The notes under the pieces are model-generated. The model was not told the origin of the DNA. It saw nothing but the letters and a program-made list of their open reading frames with translations, and did not search any database. Positions 1-6,987 of a stretch of DNA of 7,057 nucleotides are shown piece after piece. The DNA comes from Rhodothermia bacterium (GTDB lineage Bacteria; Bacteroidota; Rhodothermia; Rhodothermales; JABDKH01), in contig JAUIJQ010000163.1 of the NCBI GenBank assembly GCA_030431165.1, positions 1 through 7,057 on the forward strand, written 5' to 3'. Position numbers and translations under genes: made by a program. The first letter of the stretch is position 1. Every line of letters begins with the position of its first letter.

Positions 1-1125
1 TCCGCCGCGCGTCAAGAACTCACCCAGCACGCCGGCCGCGAATGGAAAGTTGTTCGCTGTGACCGCGTTCGTTGAGTTAGAAGCAATCCAGTAGATGTAG
101 TCGTACCCCGTAAAGAGTTGCTCGAGCGCGGGCTCAGCGGTCGGCGGCAGGAGCGGGGAGCGCACCTGTGCGTACGGCTCCGATATATCCCATAGGTCAA
201 TCGCAGTGTCCGGGGGGAGAAACTCGCGCAGGATCTGGAGGTGGTACGAAGCGCGTAGCGCGGCGGCCGCCGCTCCTGAACGATGGTCTTTGACAAACAG
301 GATGCGGCTGTTGGATTTCTTGACAAACCAGGAGTGCTCAACGCGCACCGATGTCGTATCGGTCTGGTCCACGGCGCGGGCGTAGAACGTGTTTTCCGCT
401 CCCAGTCTCAGGCCCGGAATCGTTATCCCTGTGGTTTGGAAACCGCGACCCGAAAAGACCTGGGCATCTGTGACGCTCTGGTTCGGGTCGTTCTTGTCAA
501 CATCGCCAACCAGCGTGATGTACGAGAAGTCGCTGGGCAGGCTTATAAAATTGAGTGTGTCGTTGAGACTGATCTCAACGTGCGAGAGATTCGCCTCGCC
601 CTCTGGGTCATTGGCAAACCACGCAAACGACACGACGCCGAAGGTCGTGTCGGGAGGAATTTCAGCCGGATCAAGACTGAGCGTCGGTGGGGAATTGCGG
701 ATGGGGAATACCGTGCGCGCCGGTGTGGCATCGATCCCGCCGTCGTTGTCGACAGCCCGTACCTCAAATACAACGTTGGCCGTTGCTGAGCCCGGTGGAA
801 GCGGAAGGAGTACAAGGCTATCGGTGCGCGACGTTGAAATCCAGCCTTCCTCTGGGGCGAGGGTTACGTCGTCTCCGGCAAACCTGATTTCGAAGTACTG
901 TACAAATCCATCCGCGTCGGTGCCAGACCAACTCACAAAGACGGAGCTCGCAAGCCGGTCGGCCTCGGCGATGTTATCGACGAGGGAGGAGTCGCGTACA
1001 CTGAGTTCAGTGTCTGGAAGCCGGTTCTCGTTGGCACTTCCACTGATATCCGAGTCACACGCGACCCACGTCGCGGCGACAGTCGCCATCAGTAGAGGCA
1101 CAAGAATGGAGCGGCTTCGCTTCAC
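1..1125 (-). CDS. Partial lipoprotein with Ig/Fn3-like segments and an alpha/beta C-terminal domain (3' end outside window)
   Basis: The reading frame is open from a GTG at 1123-1125 to the left edge, giving 375 residues without a stop. I chose this start because an in-frame TAA lies four codons upstream and because the N-terminus is then a clean lipoprotein signal: KRSR, a hydrophobic stretch, and lipobox W-V-A-C with Cys23. The mature protein should be lipid-anchored, facing the periplasm or the cell surface. Residues about 60-145 (SWSGTDADGF, then FEVRAVDNDGGIDATPA) and about 147-268 (FAWFANDPEGE, then FYARAVDQTDT) look like two Ig/Fn3-type beta-sandwich repeats common in Bacteroidota lipoproteins. 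From about residue 273 the style changes to alpha/beta (RILFVKDH, a helix-like AAAAALRASYHLQILREF, then YDYIYWIAS), resembling the first strands of a Rossmann-like or glutamine-amidotransferase-like fold. No catalytic residue can be assigned, because the gene is cut off. A weak AAAGGAA lies 15 bases upstream of the start, too far to be a convincing ribosome site. The lipoprotein call is firm; function is unknown. Confidence 0.85.
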   Translation of the reverse strand, partial: MKRSRSILVPLLMATVAATWVACDSDISGSANENRLPDTELSVRDSSLVDNIAEADRLASSVFVSWSGTDADGFVQYFEIRFAGDDVTLAPEEGWISTSRTDSLVLLPLPPGSATANVVFEVRAVDNDGGIDATPARTVFPIRNSPPTLSLDPAEIPPDTTFGVVSFAWFANDPEGEANLSHVEISLNDTLNFISLPSDFSYITLVGDVDKNDPNQSVTDAQVFSGRGFQTTGITIPGLRLGAENTFYARAVDQTDTTSVRVEHSWFVKKSNSRILFVKDHRSGAAAAALRASYHLQILREFLPPDTAIDLWDISEPYAQVRSPLLPPTAEPALEQLFTGYDYIYWIASNSTNAVTANNFPFAAGVLGEFLTRGG

Positions 1126-1167
1126 GAGGATCGTTTAATGTTCCTTTGACAAGCCCGGCGCAACGAA

Positions 1168-1195
1168 GGGGTCGGTACCGGTTGGCACCGACCCC
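1168..1195 (-). terminator. Hairpin after the T9SS protein gene, possible terminator
   Basis: GGGGTCGGT (1168-1176) and ACCGACCCC (1187-1195) form a perfect 9-bp GC-rich stem with a 10-base loop. It lies 30 bases past the stop of the 723-residue protein and 42 bases before the GTG of the lipoprotein. On the minus strand the stem is followed by TTCGTT, a poor U-tract, so it is either a weak intrinsic terminator or an mRNA-stabilising or attenuating hairpin between two co-transcribed genes. Confidence 0.5.
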
Positions 1196-1225
1196 ATTCG
1201 CACGCCGGTTGGAACTAGCGTTCAG

Positions 1226-3397
1226 CTACCTGACAACGGTCATAGTGCGGACGAGCGACTTGCCGTCTGCAGTCAGGCGATACATGTACAGTCCGCTGGC
1301 CAAGCCTGAGCGGTCAAACTCGACAACGTGCTCACCGGCCGGCAAGGCGTCATTGAGAATGGTTGCAACGCGTCGACCGAGGACGTCAAACACCGCCAGC
1401 TCGACGTTTGCGCTGGCTGGTGTCGTTACGACGATCGTGGTATTAGCTGCGAACGGATTCGGATAGTTCTGACTCAATACAAAACCATCGACCTCAACTA
1501 CTTCTTCAACGCCGACGTTAATGTCGCCGATATCCGAAGTCGTCATTGGGAAGAGTTTGTACTCGCTAAATGTGTACGAGTGCAGACCCTGTATGTACGT
1601 AACGACATCACCTGGTTCCAGGTTGTCGATTCCGTACTTCAGGTCGATCTCGGACGATTGGTCGTCAACGATGACTACGTTGCCTGGTGTCCCGTCGCTT
1701 GAGAAGCTCCATTCGCCGAAGTTGTTAACGCTGTCCGAGACAATCGTCACGTCTTCAAAACGGAGCAACATCCCTTCATGTGCTTCGGCGATCGCGAAGT
1801 CCTGAAGAACGTCAGTCGTGACAAGCTTATATGGCAGTGGCGAACCGCTGCCATCAATTGTGACCACGAGAGAGTCAAGTACGGTCAAATTGAAGCGCTC
1901 TGTGATAAGCGCTTCGGCGATAGTCACTCGATCGCCGAGTGCCGGCATTGGTGAGCCCGATTTGAAGGTTCTAACTTCAATGCCTGACCAGGGGCCTAGT
2001 GTGTCGTCGTCCTGCAGGGCGTACACGCCGGTTGTTGCACCGTCGGTCTGGACAACCGCTGAGATTGAAGTCGTGACCGTAGCGCCGACGAACGGGCTTG
2101 GGCCTTCGTCGCCATCCGCGGTTGTCTGGATGTCAGCAATCTCGTCGATACCGTCGGCGAGGACGAGATAAACCTGATCATCTGATCGCGAAGAAGCGCC
2201 CTGGTCGTCGGTCGCGACAATCCAGAAGGTTACATACTCGCCGTCACCGGCAGCAGGTATCGTGAACGGGAAGGTGTCGCCTGTGGGCGTTCCCGCAGCA
2301 ACAGTCTGCGTGTCAGCGGATGCTGTTGTAAAGAACTTCAGTTCGACGGTGGACAGACTACGTGCCGGGTCAGCGGCGACATCGGCTGTGACGTCGATCG
2401 CGTTTGCGTCCGGGACCGCCGGACGAGCAATGTTCGAAATGATTGGTGGGCCCACGATCACTTCGATGTCGTCGTCCTCAAACGGCGAGATCATCATGAT
2501 GAACGGCGTTGCCCGGCCAAACGAATCGAAGTCGTACAGCACGAGGAAACCCTGGATGTTCACGACCGAACCCGGTGGAGGAGGCACGAAGTCGTCATTT
2601 GCGTCGCGCACATTGAAGTCCGGGTAAGAGCCGGCGCGGTCGTTACGGAAGCGCAGCGACATGTCGCGATTCAGAATGCCCGTCGTACCACCATCGCTGG
2701 TGATGTAGAAAGCGGGCCGGTCAGAGCTGATGTCGCGGGCCGCAATGGTTACGCCTTCTAGGCGAACATAGCTCTGGCGATACTGCTCAAAATTGGCCCA
2801 GTTAGCCTGCAGTCCGTCGCCCGATCCGACAGCGCGGTTGATGTCAGATGTTGTGACGACGTCGGGTTCCATGATGGACGCCGGGAAGCCAAGGACGTCA
2901 TACTTGTCCAGCAGGTTGTAGGAGATAGGAGCGAGCTGCATCGTTTCATTGAACGGCGTGGCGGTCGCGATCAATTCGATCACGTCGCCAACCTCCAGAC
3001 CAAGCGTGCCTGTCGTTTGGTAGTTGCCGTCAACGATCTGTATACCCATTCCCGCATTGCCCATGGACACCGATGCCGTGTCGCGAACAAAAATGTGAAT
3101 TCTGCTTGGGAGTCCGGTATCTGAATCCGGCGTCGAGAGTCCCGAGTTTCTCGGATTGCTCAGCACGACGACGCCGACACGAACTGTGTCGCCGCGGGCG
3201 ACCGTGGCTCCGTCAAAGATCCGCTGGATCATGTCGGCCTCGGTCAGGGCGTCCCCGGCGTCGAGCAGTGCCTGGATACTGTCCGGGTGGATTTCATTGA
3301 TCTGACGAACCGTCACGTCGGTGATCTGGGCGTCTGCCTGTTGGGGCAGCACCAGAGCAAGCGTGACAATTGCCAGCGCAGTAACAAGTGTTTTCAT
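1226..3397 (-). CDS. Secreted protein with two OB-fold-like regions, an Ig-like region and a T9SS type A sorting domain
   Basis: This is a complete 723-residue protein with an ATG start. A Sec signal peptide covers residues 1-23 (MKTLVTALAIVTLALVL, cleavage likely ADA/Q). Residues about 25-310 and about 415-625 each show OB-fold-like features: LEVGDVIELIATATPFNETM with a following L/I strand in the first, and IADIQTTADGDEGPSPFVGA, VYALQDDD and LGDRVTIAEALITERF in the second. This pattern resembles the OB-fold domains attached to extracellular nucleases of the YhcR type, but no nuclease domain is present. Between them, about 318-412, is an Ig-like segment (VELKFFTT, FWIVATDDQGAS). Residues about 638-723 are a typical T9SS type A sorting domain: FVLSQNYPNPFAANTTI, VFDVLGRRVATI, GEHVVEFDRSGLASGLYMYR. 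Such domains direct export through the outer membrane by the type IX system and are usually cleaved off. The protein is rich in Asp and Glu. A role in binding at the surface or outside the cell is inference; no active site is visible. Confidence 0.92.
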   Translation of the reverse strand: MKTLVTALAIVTLALVLPQQADAQITDVTVRQINEIHPDSIQALLDAGDALTEADMIQRIFDGATVARGDTVRVGVVVLSNPRNSGLSTPDSDTGLPSRIHIFVRDTASVSMGNAGMGIQIVDGNYQTTGTLGLEVGDVIELIATATPFNETMQLAPISYNLLDKYDVLGFPASIMEPDVVTTSDINRAVGSGDGLQANWANFEQYRQSYVRLEGVTIAARDISSDRPAFYITSDGGTTGILNRDMSLRFRNDRAGSYPDFNVRDANDDFVPPPPGSVVNIQGFLVLYDFDSFGRATPFIMMISPFEDDDIEVIVGPPIISNIARPAVPDANAIDVTADVAADPARSLSTVELKFFTTASADTQTVAAGTPTGDTFPFTIPAAGDGEYVTFWIVATDDQGASSRSDDQVYLVLADGIDEIADIQTTADGDEGPSPFVGATVTTSISAVVQTDGATTGVYALQDDDTLGPWSGIEVRTFKSGSPMPALGDRVTIAEALITERFNLTVLDSLVVTIDGSGSPLPYKLVTTDVLQDFAIAEAHEGMLLRFEDVTIVSDSVNNFGEWSFSSDGTPGNVVIVDDQSSEIDLKYGIDNLEPGDVVTYIQGLHSYTFSEYKLFPMTTSDIGDINVGVEEVVEVDGFVLSQNYPNPFAANTTIVVTTPASANVELAVFDVLGRRVATILNDALPAGEHVVEFDRSGLASGLYMYRLTADGKSLVRTMTVVR

Positions 3398-3435
3398 GAG
3401 TTGAGTCGATCGTTGTGTGCGCGTGTAGCGTATCT

Positions 3436-3455
3436 CTGGAGTATAACCGCTCCAG
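3436..3455 (-). promoter_or_regulatory. Possible promoter -10 inside a small inverted repeat
   Basis: In the 157-base gap before the 723-residue gene, the minus strand carries TATACT (3440-3445), five of six matches to the sigma-70 -10 box and about 42 bases before the ATG. It is flanked by CTGGAG/CTCCAG arms (3436-3441 and 3450-3455) with an 8-base centre, which could be an operator or chance. I see no good -35 at normal spacing; TTGAAC lies only 13 bases away. No Shine-Dalgarno sequence precedes the ATG. Confidence 0.25.
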
Positions 3456-3554
3456 CCGGTTCAAGTAGTGGCGGCGCGAGGTCTATTGGGTTAAAGTTTT
3501 GTTGAGGTTGGCATTTCCCGTCACAACGCTCCCTTCCCCCTGGACCAATCTGCC

Positions 3555-5819
3555 TTATTTGATCACTACAAACTTGCCGGTCTGCGTATCTCCTGAATCG
3601 AGATCCTTGACCGTATATAGGTATAAGCCGCCAGAGACACCCAGCCCGCCCGCTGAAAGCAGATCCCACGAGTGTTCACCACCGGGCAGTATGCGGTTCT
3701 CGCCGCTAAAATTGTCGTACCAGCGGATGTCGCCGGCATACGTGGCCGCTTCATGCCGAAATTCGTCCACGATTTCGCCGGCCAACGTGTATATCCGAAC
3801 CTCAGCACGACTGGGGAGATTGTAAAAGTTCAGTCGACGCGTGCGCGCAGTGCTACCATCCCAGGCCGCGTTTACACGGTACGGATTTGGATAAACGCCA
3901 ACGCGCCCCGACTCGGCACTTGCCGGCGTCCCGGGGAAGATGCGGGTCGCGTTAGCAGTGCGCGACGATTCAAACGACGGCAGGCCCGCAGTGACGTCGC
4001 CCTCGTCAAACGCCGTCAACGTAAAGAGGTACTGCCACCCGGCAAGCAGGTCATCCGCAACAAACCGATACCAGTATTCCGTGTCGTCCCCGGGAAATGT
4101 GACGGGCTCAGTCAGGGCGACTTCGTCGAAGCCGTTGTTGAATCCGCTGCGGTTGCCCGTGCGGTCCCACTGCGCCACAAGCGAAGCGGCATCCAGGATG
4201 TTGCCCGCTCGGTCGTCACCCGGGTTACTGCGGTAAAGTCGGTAACCTTCAAAATCCTGAAGGCCTGTCACGGGGTCCACCGACTCTTCGGCAAGGCGAT
4301 CCCAGTAAACGATCGCGCGCGTCGAGCTTGATCCGTCTTCAGATCCCGACTCGAACTCGATCCGAACCTCCGGCGAGCGCGGAGGCTCGGGGATCACGTA
4401 GCGGTCCAGCGTACCGTTACCGTTTGTGTCCTCACCGAGGTCGAGGACGCCGTTGTAGTTGTTGTCCTCGCCCGAGTACGTGCGTCGCGCCCAGAGTATG
4501 TTGTTCTCCAGGATCGCCCGGCTAGCGTTGGTGTCAATCGGCTTCCCGATCTGCCCCTGCGCTTCATCGGGCTTCAGCGCGGCGACTGCGGCGAACGTTA
4601 CCTGGAAAGACTCGCCAGGCCTGATGGTCGGAAACGGCCCGACCGGCGTCATGCCGATCCAGTTACCCGTCGAGAGCTGTCCGTCAGTGCGGAGCCGCTC
4701 AAACCACGCGACACGTTCTTCTTCGTAGAGTTCAGGCGTCTCGAAGTTGTCCGGATTCGGATACGGCGTCGCCATCCGGTCGTAGCGAACGTTGTCGTCG
4801 GTCGGCCGCGAAAGCTCGTTTGTGCCGCCACCGAACTGCCACCAGCGCGGATTGACGTACGGGGCGGTGTACCCATCCTGCACGTAGGCCGCGGCCTGAT
4901 TTGGATGAAAGAAGCGGGGAGCGCCCGTAGCCGGGTCGACCCATTCAGCACCAAGGAATACGAGCGCGCCGTACGTGTTAAGCGTTTCTTCGTCGCCACC
5001 CGCGTTGAACGCGTACGAGGCCGACAGCGAATCGATGAAACCGTAGCCGCCCCTACTGAAGAAGGCGCCGCCGGCATCACTTGTCGTGTTGACATTTCTG
5101 ACAACGAGATCGTGCCACAATCCGACGTACACGCTGTCCCAGGCGGCCTCCGACTGATTTCGGATGTCGAAGTTGAAGATGACGAAGTACTCGGCGAACG
5201 GGAAGTTCCACGCGTACGAGGTCATCGTCACAACCGCACCCAGTCGCCCGGAGGGATCCGGCATCGGAATCGACGTGCCCGGCACAAAAGAAGCGGTGTC
5301 AGCGAACGTGGCCGCAAAGTCCTGATGCGACACGGCGGTTGAGCTGAACGCATCTCGTGCGGGAAGTGTCGACAGTTCCCTGATCGTCGACTCCTGCGCA
5401 AACTCGTAGCCGGAACGTCCCGGGGCGTATCCGGACGAATTGGTCACGGTGCCCGAGCGAACAGTAAACACCCCATCCGACCTTCGTGCCCCGATCCACA
5501 ACCCTGCTTCGAACAGGTGTTCGACACCCGAGTCAACCGGGTACTCGAAAGACGGTGGGCCAGTGGGATTGTTGCGGACACTTGCACGCCCGAAGAATCC
5601 GGCATTCGTCACCGTGATGCCGACGTTCCCGACGTCCACAACCGCTTCCTCAAACGGTGCCTGCGCCGACGCCAGCTCTGGCAAAGCGGCAAGCGCACTG
5701 GCAAACACGAAGACACACGCGACGAGGTGGGTCGTCCTGCCGGGCGTAACCCACGGTTTGGCGACAGACGCTGGAGATATCGGAGTGTCGGTAGCGATCT
5801 CGACCAAGACGACGGACAA
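3555..5819 (-). CDS. Large secreted protein with calcium-loop motifs, Fn3-like region and T9SS-like C-terminal module; TTG start
   Basis: A protein of up to 754 residues. The frame is open upstream to a TAG at 5958-5960, but the first usable start is TTG at 5819; another TTG lies at 5807. The signal peptide is recognisable at residues about 27-54 (GRTTHLVACVFVFASALAAL, then PELASAQA, cleavage before PFEE), so the preceding 26 residues are an unusually long n-region and the start is uncertain. Residues about 60-440 form an uncharacterised region rich in aromatic residues and Gly (VGITVTNAGFFGR, GLWIGARR, YFVIFNFDIRNQSE). Residues 452-460 (DNNYNGVLD) and 464-472 (DTNGNGTLD) are tandem Asp-rich loops of the calcium-binding dockerin or thrombospondin-3 kind. 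Residues about 484-625 look Fn3-like (DFEGYRLYRS, YWYRFVADD, LFTLTAFDEGD). Residues about 638-754 begin VGVYPNPYR, include VRIYTLAGEIVDEF, and end GGLYLYTVKDL...GKFVVIK, a FlgD-like or T9SS sorting variant. It is first in the co-oriented run. It is probably a T9SS cargo or surface protein; function is unknown. Confidence 0.88.
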   Translation of the reverse strand: MSVVLVEIATDTPISPASVAKPWVTPGRTTHLVACVFVFASALAALPELASAQAPFEEAVVDVGNVGITVTNAGFFGRASVRNNPTGPPSFEYPVDSGVEHLFEAGLWIGARRSDGVFTVRSGTVTNSSGYAPGRSGYEFAQESTIRELSTLPARDAFSSTAVSHQDFAATFADTASFVPGTSIPMPDPSGRLGAVVTMTSYAWNFPFAEYFVIFNFDIRNQSEAAWDSVYVGLWHDLVVRNVNTTSDAGGAFFSRGGYGFIDSLSASYAFNAGGDEETLNTYGALVFLGAEWVDPATGAPRFFHPNQAAAYVQDGYTAPYVNPRWWQFGGGTNELSRPTDDNVRYDRMATPYPNPDNFETPELYEEERVAWFERLRTDGQLSTGNWIGMTPVGPFPTIRPGESFQVTFAAVAALKPDEAQGQIGKPIDTNASRAILENNILWARRTYSGEDNNYNGVLDLGEDTNGNGTLDRYVIPEPPRSPEVRIEFESGSEDGSSSTRAIVYWDRLAEESVDPVTGLQDFEGYRLYRSNPGDDRAGNILDAASLVAQWDRTGNRSGFNNGFDEVALTEPVTFPGDDTEYWYRFVADDLLAGWQYLFTLTAFDEGDVTAGLPSFESSRTANATRIFPGTPASAESGRVGVYPNPYRVNAAWDGSTARTRRLNFYNLPSRAEVRIYTLAGEIVDEFRHEAATYAGDIRWYDNFSGENRILPGGEHSWDLLSAGGLGVSGGLYLYTVKDLDSGDTQTGKFVVIK

Positions 5820-5831
5820 GAGCAGGAGAGT

Positions 5832-5859
5832 TGTATAGGAACGGTTTCCGGCAACCCAA
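5832..5859 (-). promoter_or_regulatory. Weak sigma-70-like promoter candidate upstream of the 754-residue protein
   Basis: On the minus strand TTGGGT (5854-5859) and TATACA (5832-5837) are separated by 16 bases. The -10 matches the consensus at four of six positions and the -35 at three. Transcription from here would begin only a few bases before the TTG at 5819, so if the promoter is real the TTG at 5807 becomes the more natural start. No clear Bacteroidetes-type TTTG/TAnnTTTG pair was seen. The rest of the 215-base divergent gap (5820-6034), which must also carry the promoter of the methyltransferase, shows nothing I can assign. Confidence 0.2.
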
Positions 5860-6034
5860 CACGCGGCCGCAGGAAGGAATACGGATGCGCCTGGAACGTT
5901 CGATTGCCAAACCGGAACATAGTATGCGCGATGCGCAAGATAAAGCCAAGAATCGCCCTAGAATCGGCAACGAAATTGCTTGATCGACGTAACCTGATGC
6001 CGTAAGCGCCTTCAATCCGAAATTCTGACCGTCA

Positions 6035-6781
6035 ATGCTTCGCACGGGACCCATCGCGTTCGCCCTGGTCGGCTTGGCATTGGCCATGGCGGGCTGTACG
6101 AATGACGTCCCCGCCCCGTCTGACGGGTATGCGTATCGTGACGAGGCACCGTCAGATTCAGCCGGCACCGGCCGGCTCTACCTGGGGCGTGAGATCGCGG
6201 CCGTGACGCCACATCGAGGCGGGGCCGAGTGGCTTGAACGGCCGACCCGCGAAAACGCGGAGCTGCCGGACCGCTTGGTTCAGAACATGGACCTGCGGGC
6301 GTCTGACGTCGTTGCCGATATTGGTGCCGGCACGGGGTACTTCACCTTCCGGATTGCCTCCCGCGTGCGAAGTGGGCGCGTCTACGCCGTTGACATCCAG
6401 CCGCAGATGCTGGCTGACATCGAGTTGCGTCGGGATTCACTCGGGATGCGCAATGTCGAGACAGTGCTGGGCTCGGAAAAGTCGCCCAATCTCCCGTCTC
6501 AGTCGATCGACGTCGCGTTGATGGTCGCTGCGTATCACGAGTTCTACTACCCGTGGGAGATGATGACGAGCATCGTCGATGCGCTCAAGCCAGGCGGCAA
6601 AGTGATCCTGATCGAGTACCGGGGGGAAGATGAGACGTTGGAGGTCAACCGGTTACACCGGCTCACCCAGGCCCAGGCACGTCGGGAGCTGGAGGCCGTT
6701 GGTCTGGTATTCCGGTACTCGCGCGACATTCTCCCGCAGCAGCACTTCATGGTGTTCGAGAAGCCGTTCGTCGATGTGTGA
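6035..6781 (+). CDS. Lipoprotein class I SAM-dependent methyltransferase
   Basis: A complete 248-residue protein with an ATG start. Residues 1-21 form a lipoprotein signal (MLRTGPIAFALVGLALAMAGC, lipobox M-A-G-C, Cys21), followed by a polar linker to about residue 45. A conserved pre-domain follows (YLGREIAAVTPH, then WLERPTRENAELPDRLVQ), as seen in a family of exported methyltransferases. The Rossmann core has motif I VADIGAGTGYFT (93-104), the acidic ribose-binding Asp120 in VYAVDIQPQM, a motif IV-like IDVALMVAAYHEFYYP (158-173), and LKPGGKVILIEY (184-195). The C-terminal part has LTQAQARRELEAVGL and a closing LPQQHFMVFEKP typical of this family. It transfers a methyl group from S-adenosylmethionine, but the substrate cannot be told from sequence. 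The odd point is location: the signal predicts anchoring outside the cytoplasm, where S-adenosylmethionine is not expected. It is divergent from the secreted-protein genes, with a private upstream region, and is probably monocistronic. The methyltransferase fold is near certain; membrane location is a strong prediction. Confidence 0.93.
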   Translation: MLRTGPIAFALVGLALAMAGCTNDVPAPSDGYAYRDEAPSDSAGTGRLYLGREIAAVTPHRGGAEWLERPTRENAELPDRLVQNMDLRASDVVADIGAGTGYFTFRIASRVRSGRVYAVDIQPQMLADIELRRDSLGMRNVETVLGSEKSPNLPSQSIDVALMVAAYHEFYYPWEMMTSIVDALKPGGKVILIEYRGEDETLEVNRLHRLTQAQARRELEAVGLVFRYSRDILPQQHFMVFEKPFVDV

Positions 6782-6814
6782 CGACATTCTGGCTTTCTGT
6801 CGCTGAATCCGCTT

Positions 6815-6838
6815 AATCGACGCTGTAATTGGTCGATT
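6815..6838. terminator. AT-rich inverted repeat after the methyltransferase gene, weak terminator candidate
   Basis: AATCGAC (6815-6821) and GTCGATT (6832-6838) are a perfect 7-bp inverted repeat around a 10-base loop, 33 bases past the methyltransferase stop. On the plus strand only TTCCC follows, so there is no real U-tract. The stem is short and half A/T, making this a weak candidate. Confidence 0.3.
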
Positions 6839-6987
6839 TCCCAAGAAGGACTCAACTGCGGGTCCGCTTAGTATTCATGGATTCGCAGCGTTCCGAACTA
6901 TCGATGAGCGACATTAACGGAAGGGACTCAGCCAGTCAGACCCGGTTCAGGGGAGAGGGGCGTCGGAAGACCGATGAACCCGGCGGG

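Noticed and set aside
389..1138. Long plus-strand frame of 249 codons
   Set aside because: It lies antisense to the lipoprotein gene, whose translation has a lipobox and recognisable Ig-like repeats; the plus frame gives a Ser/Arg-rich sequence without domain features.
3672..4331. Plus-strand frame of 219 codons
   Set aside because: It is antisense to the 754-residue protein, over its Fn3-like and sorting regions, and shows no recognisable motif.
5980..6008. TTGATC and TAAGCG with a 17-base spacer upstream of the methyltransferase
   Set aside because: The spacing is right but the -10 matches the consensus at only two of six positions.
5650..6168. Minus-strand frame of 172 codons across the divergent gap
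   Set aside because: It overlaps the signal regions of both real flanking genes and is rich in Arg, Ser and Cys, as shadow frames are; no domain is visible.
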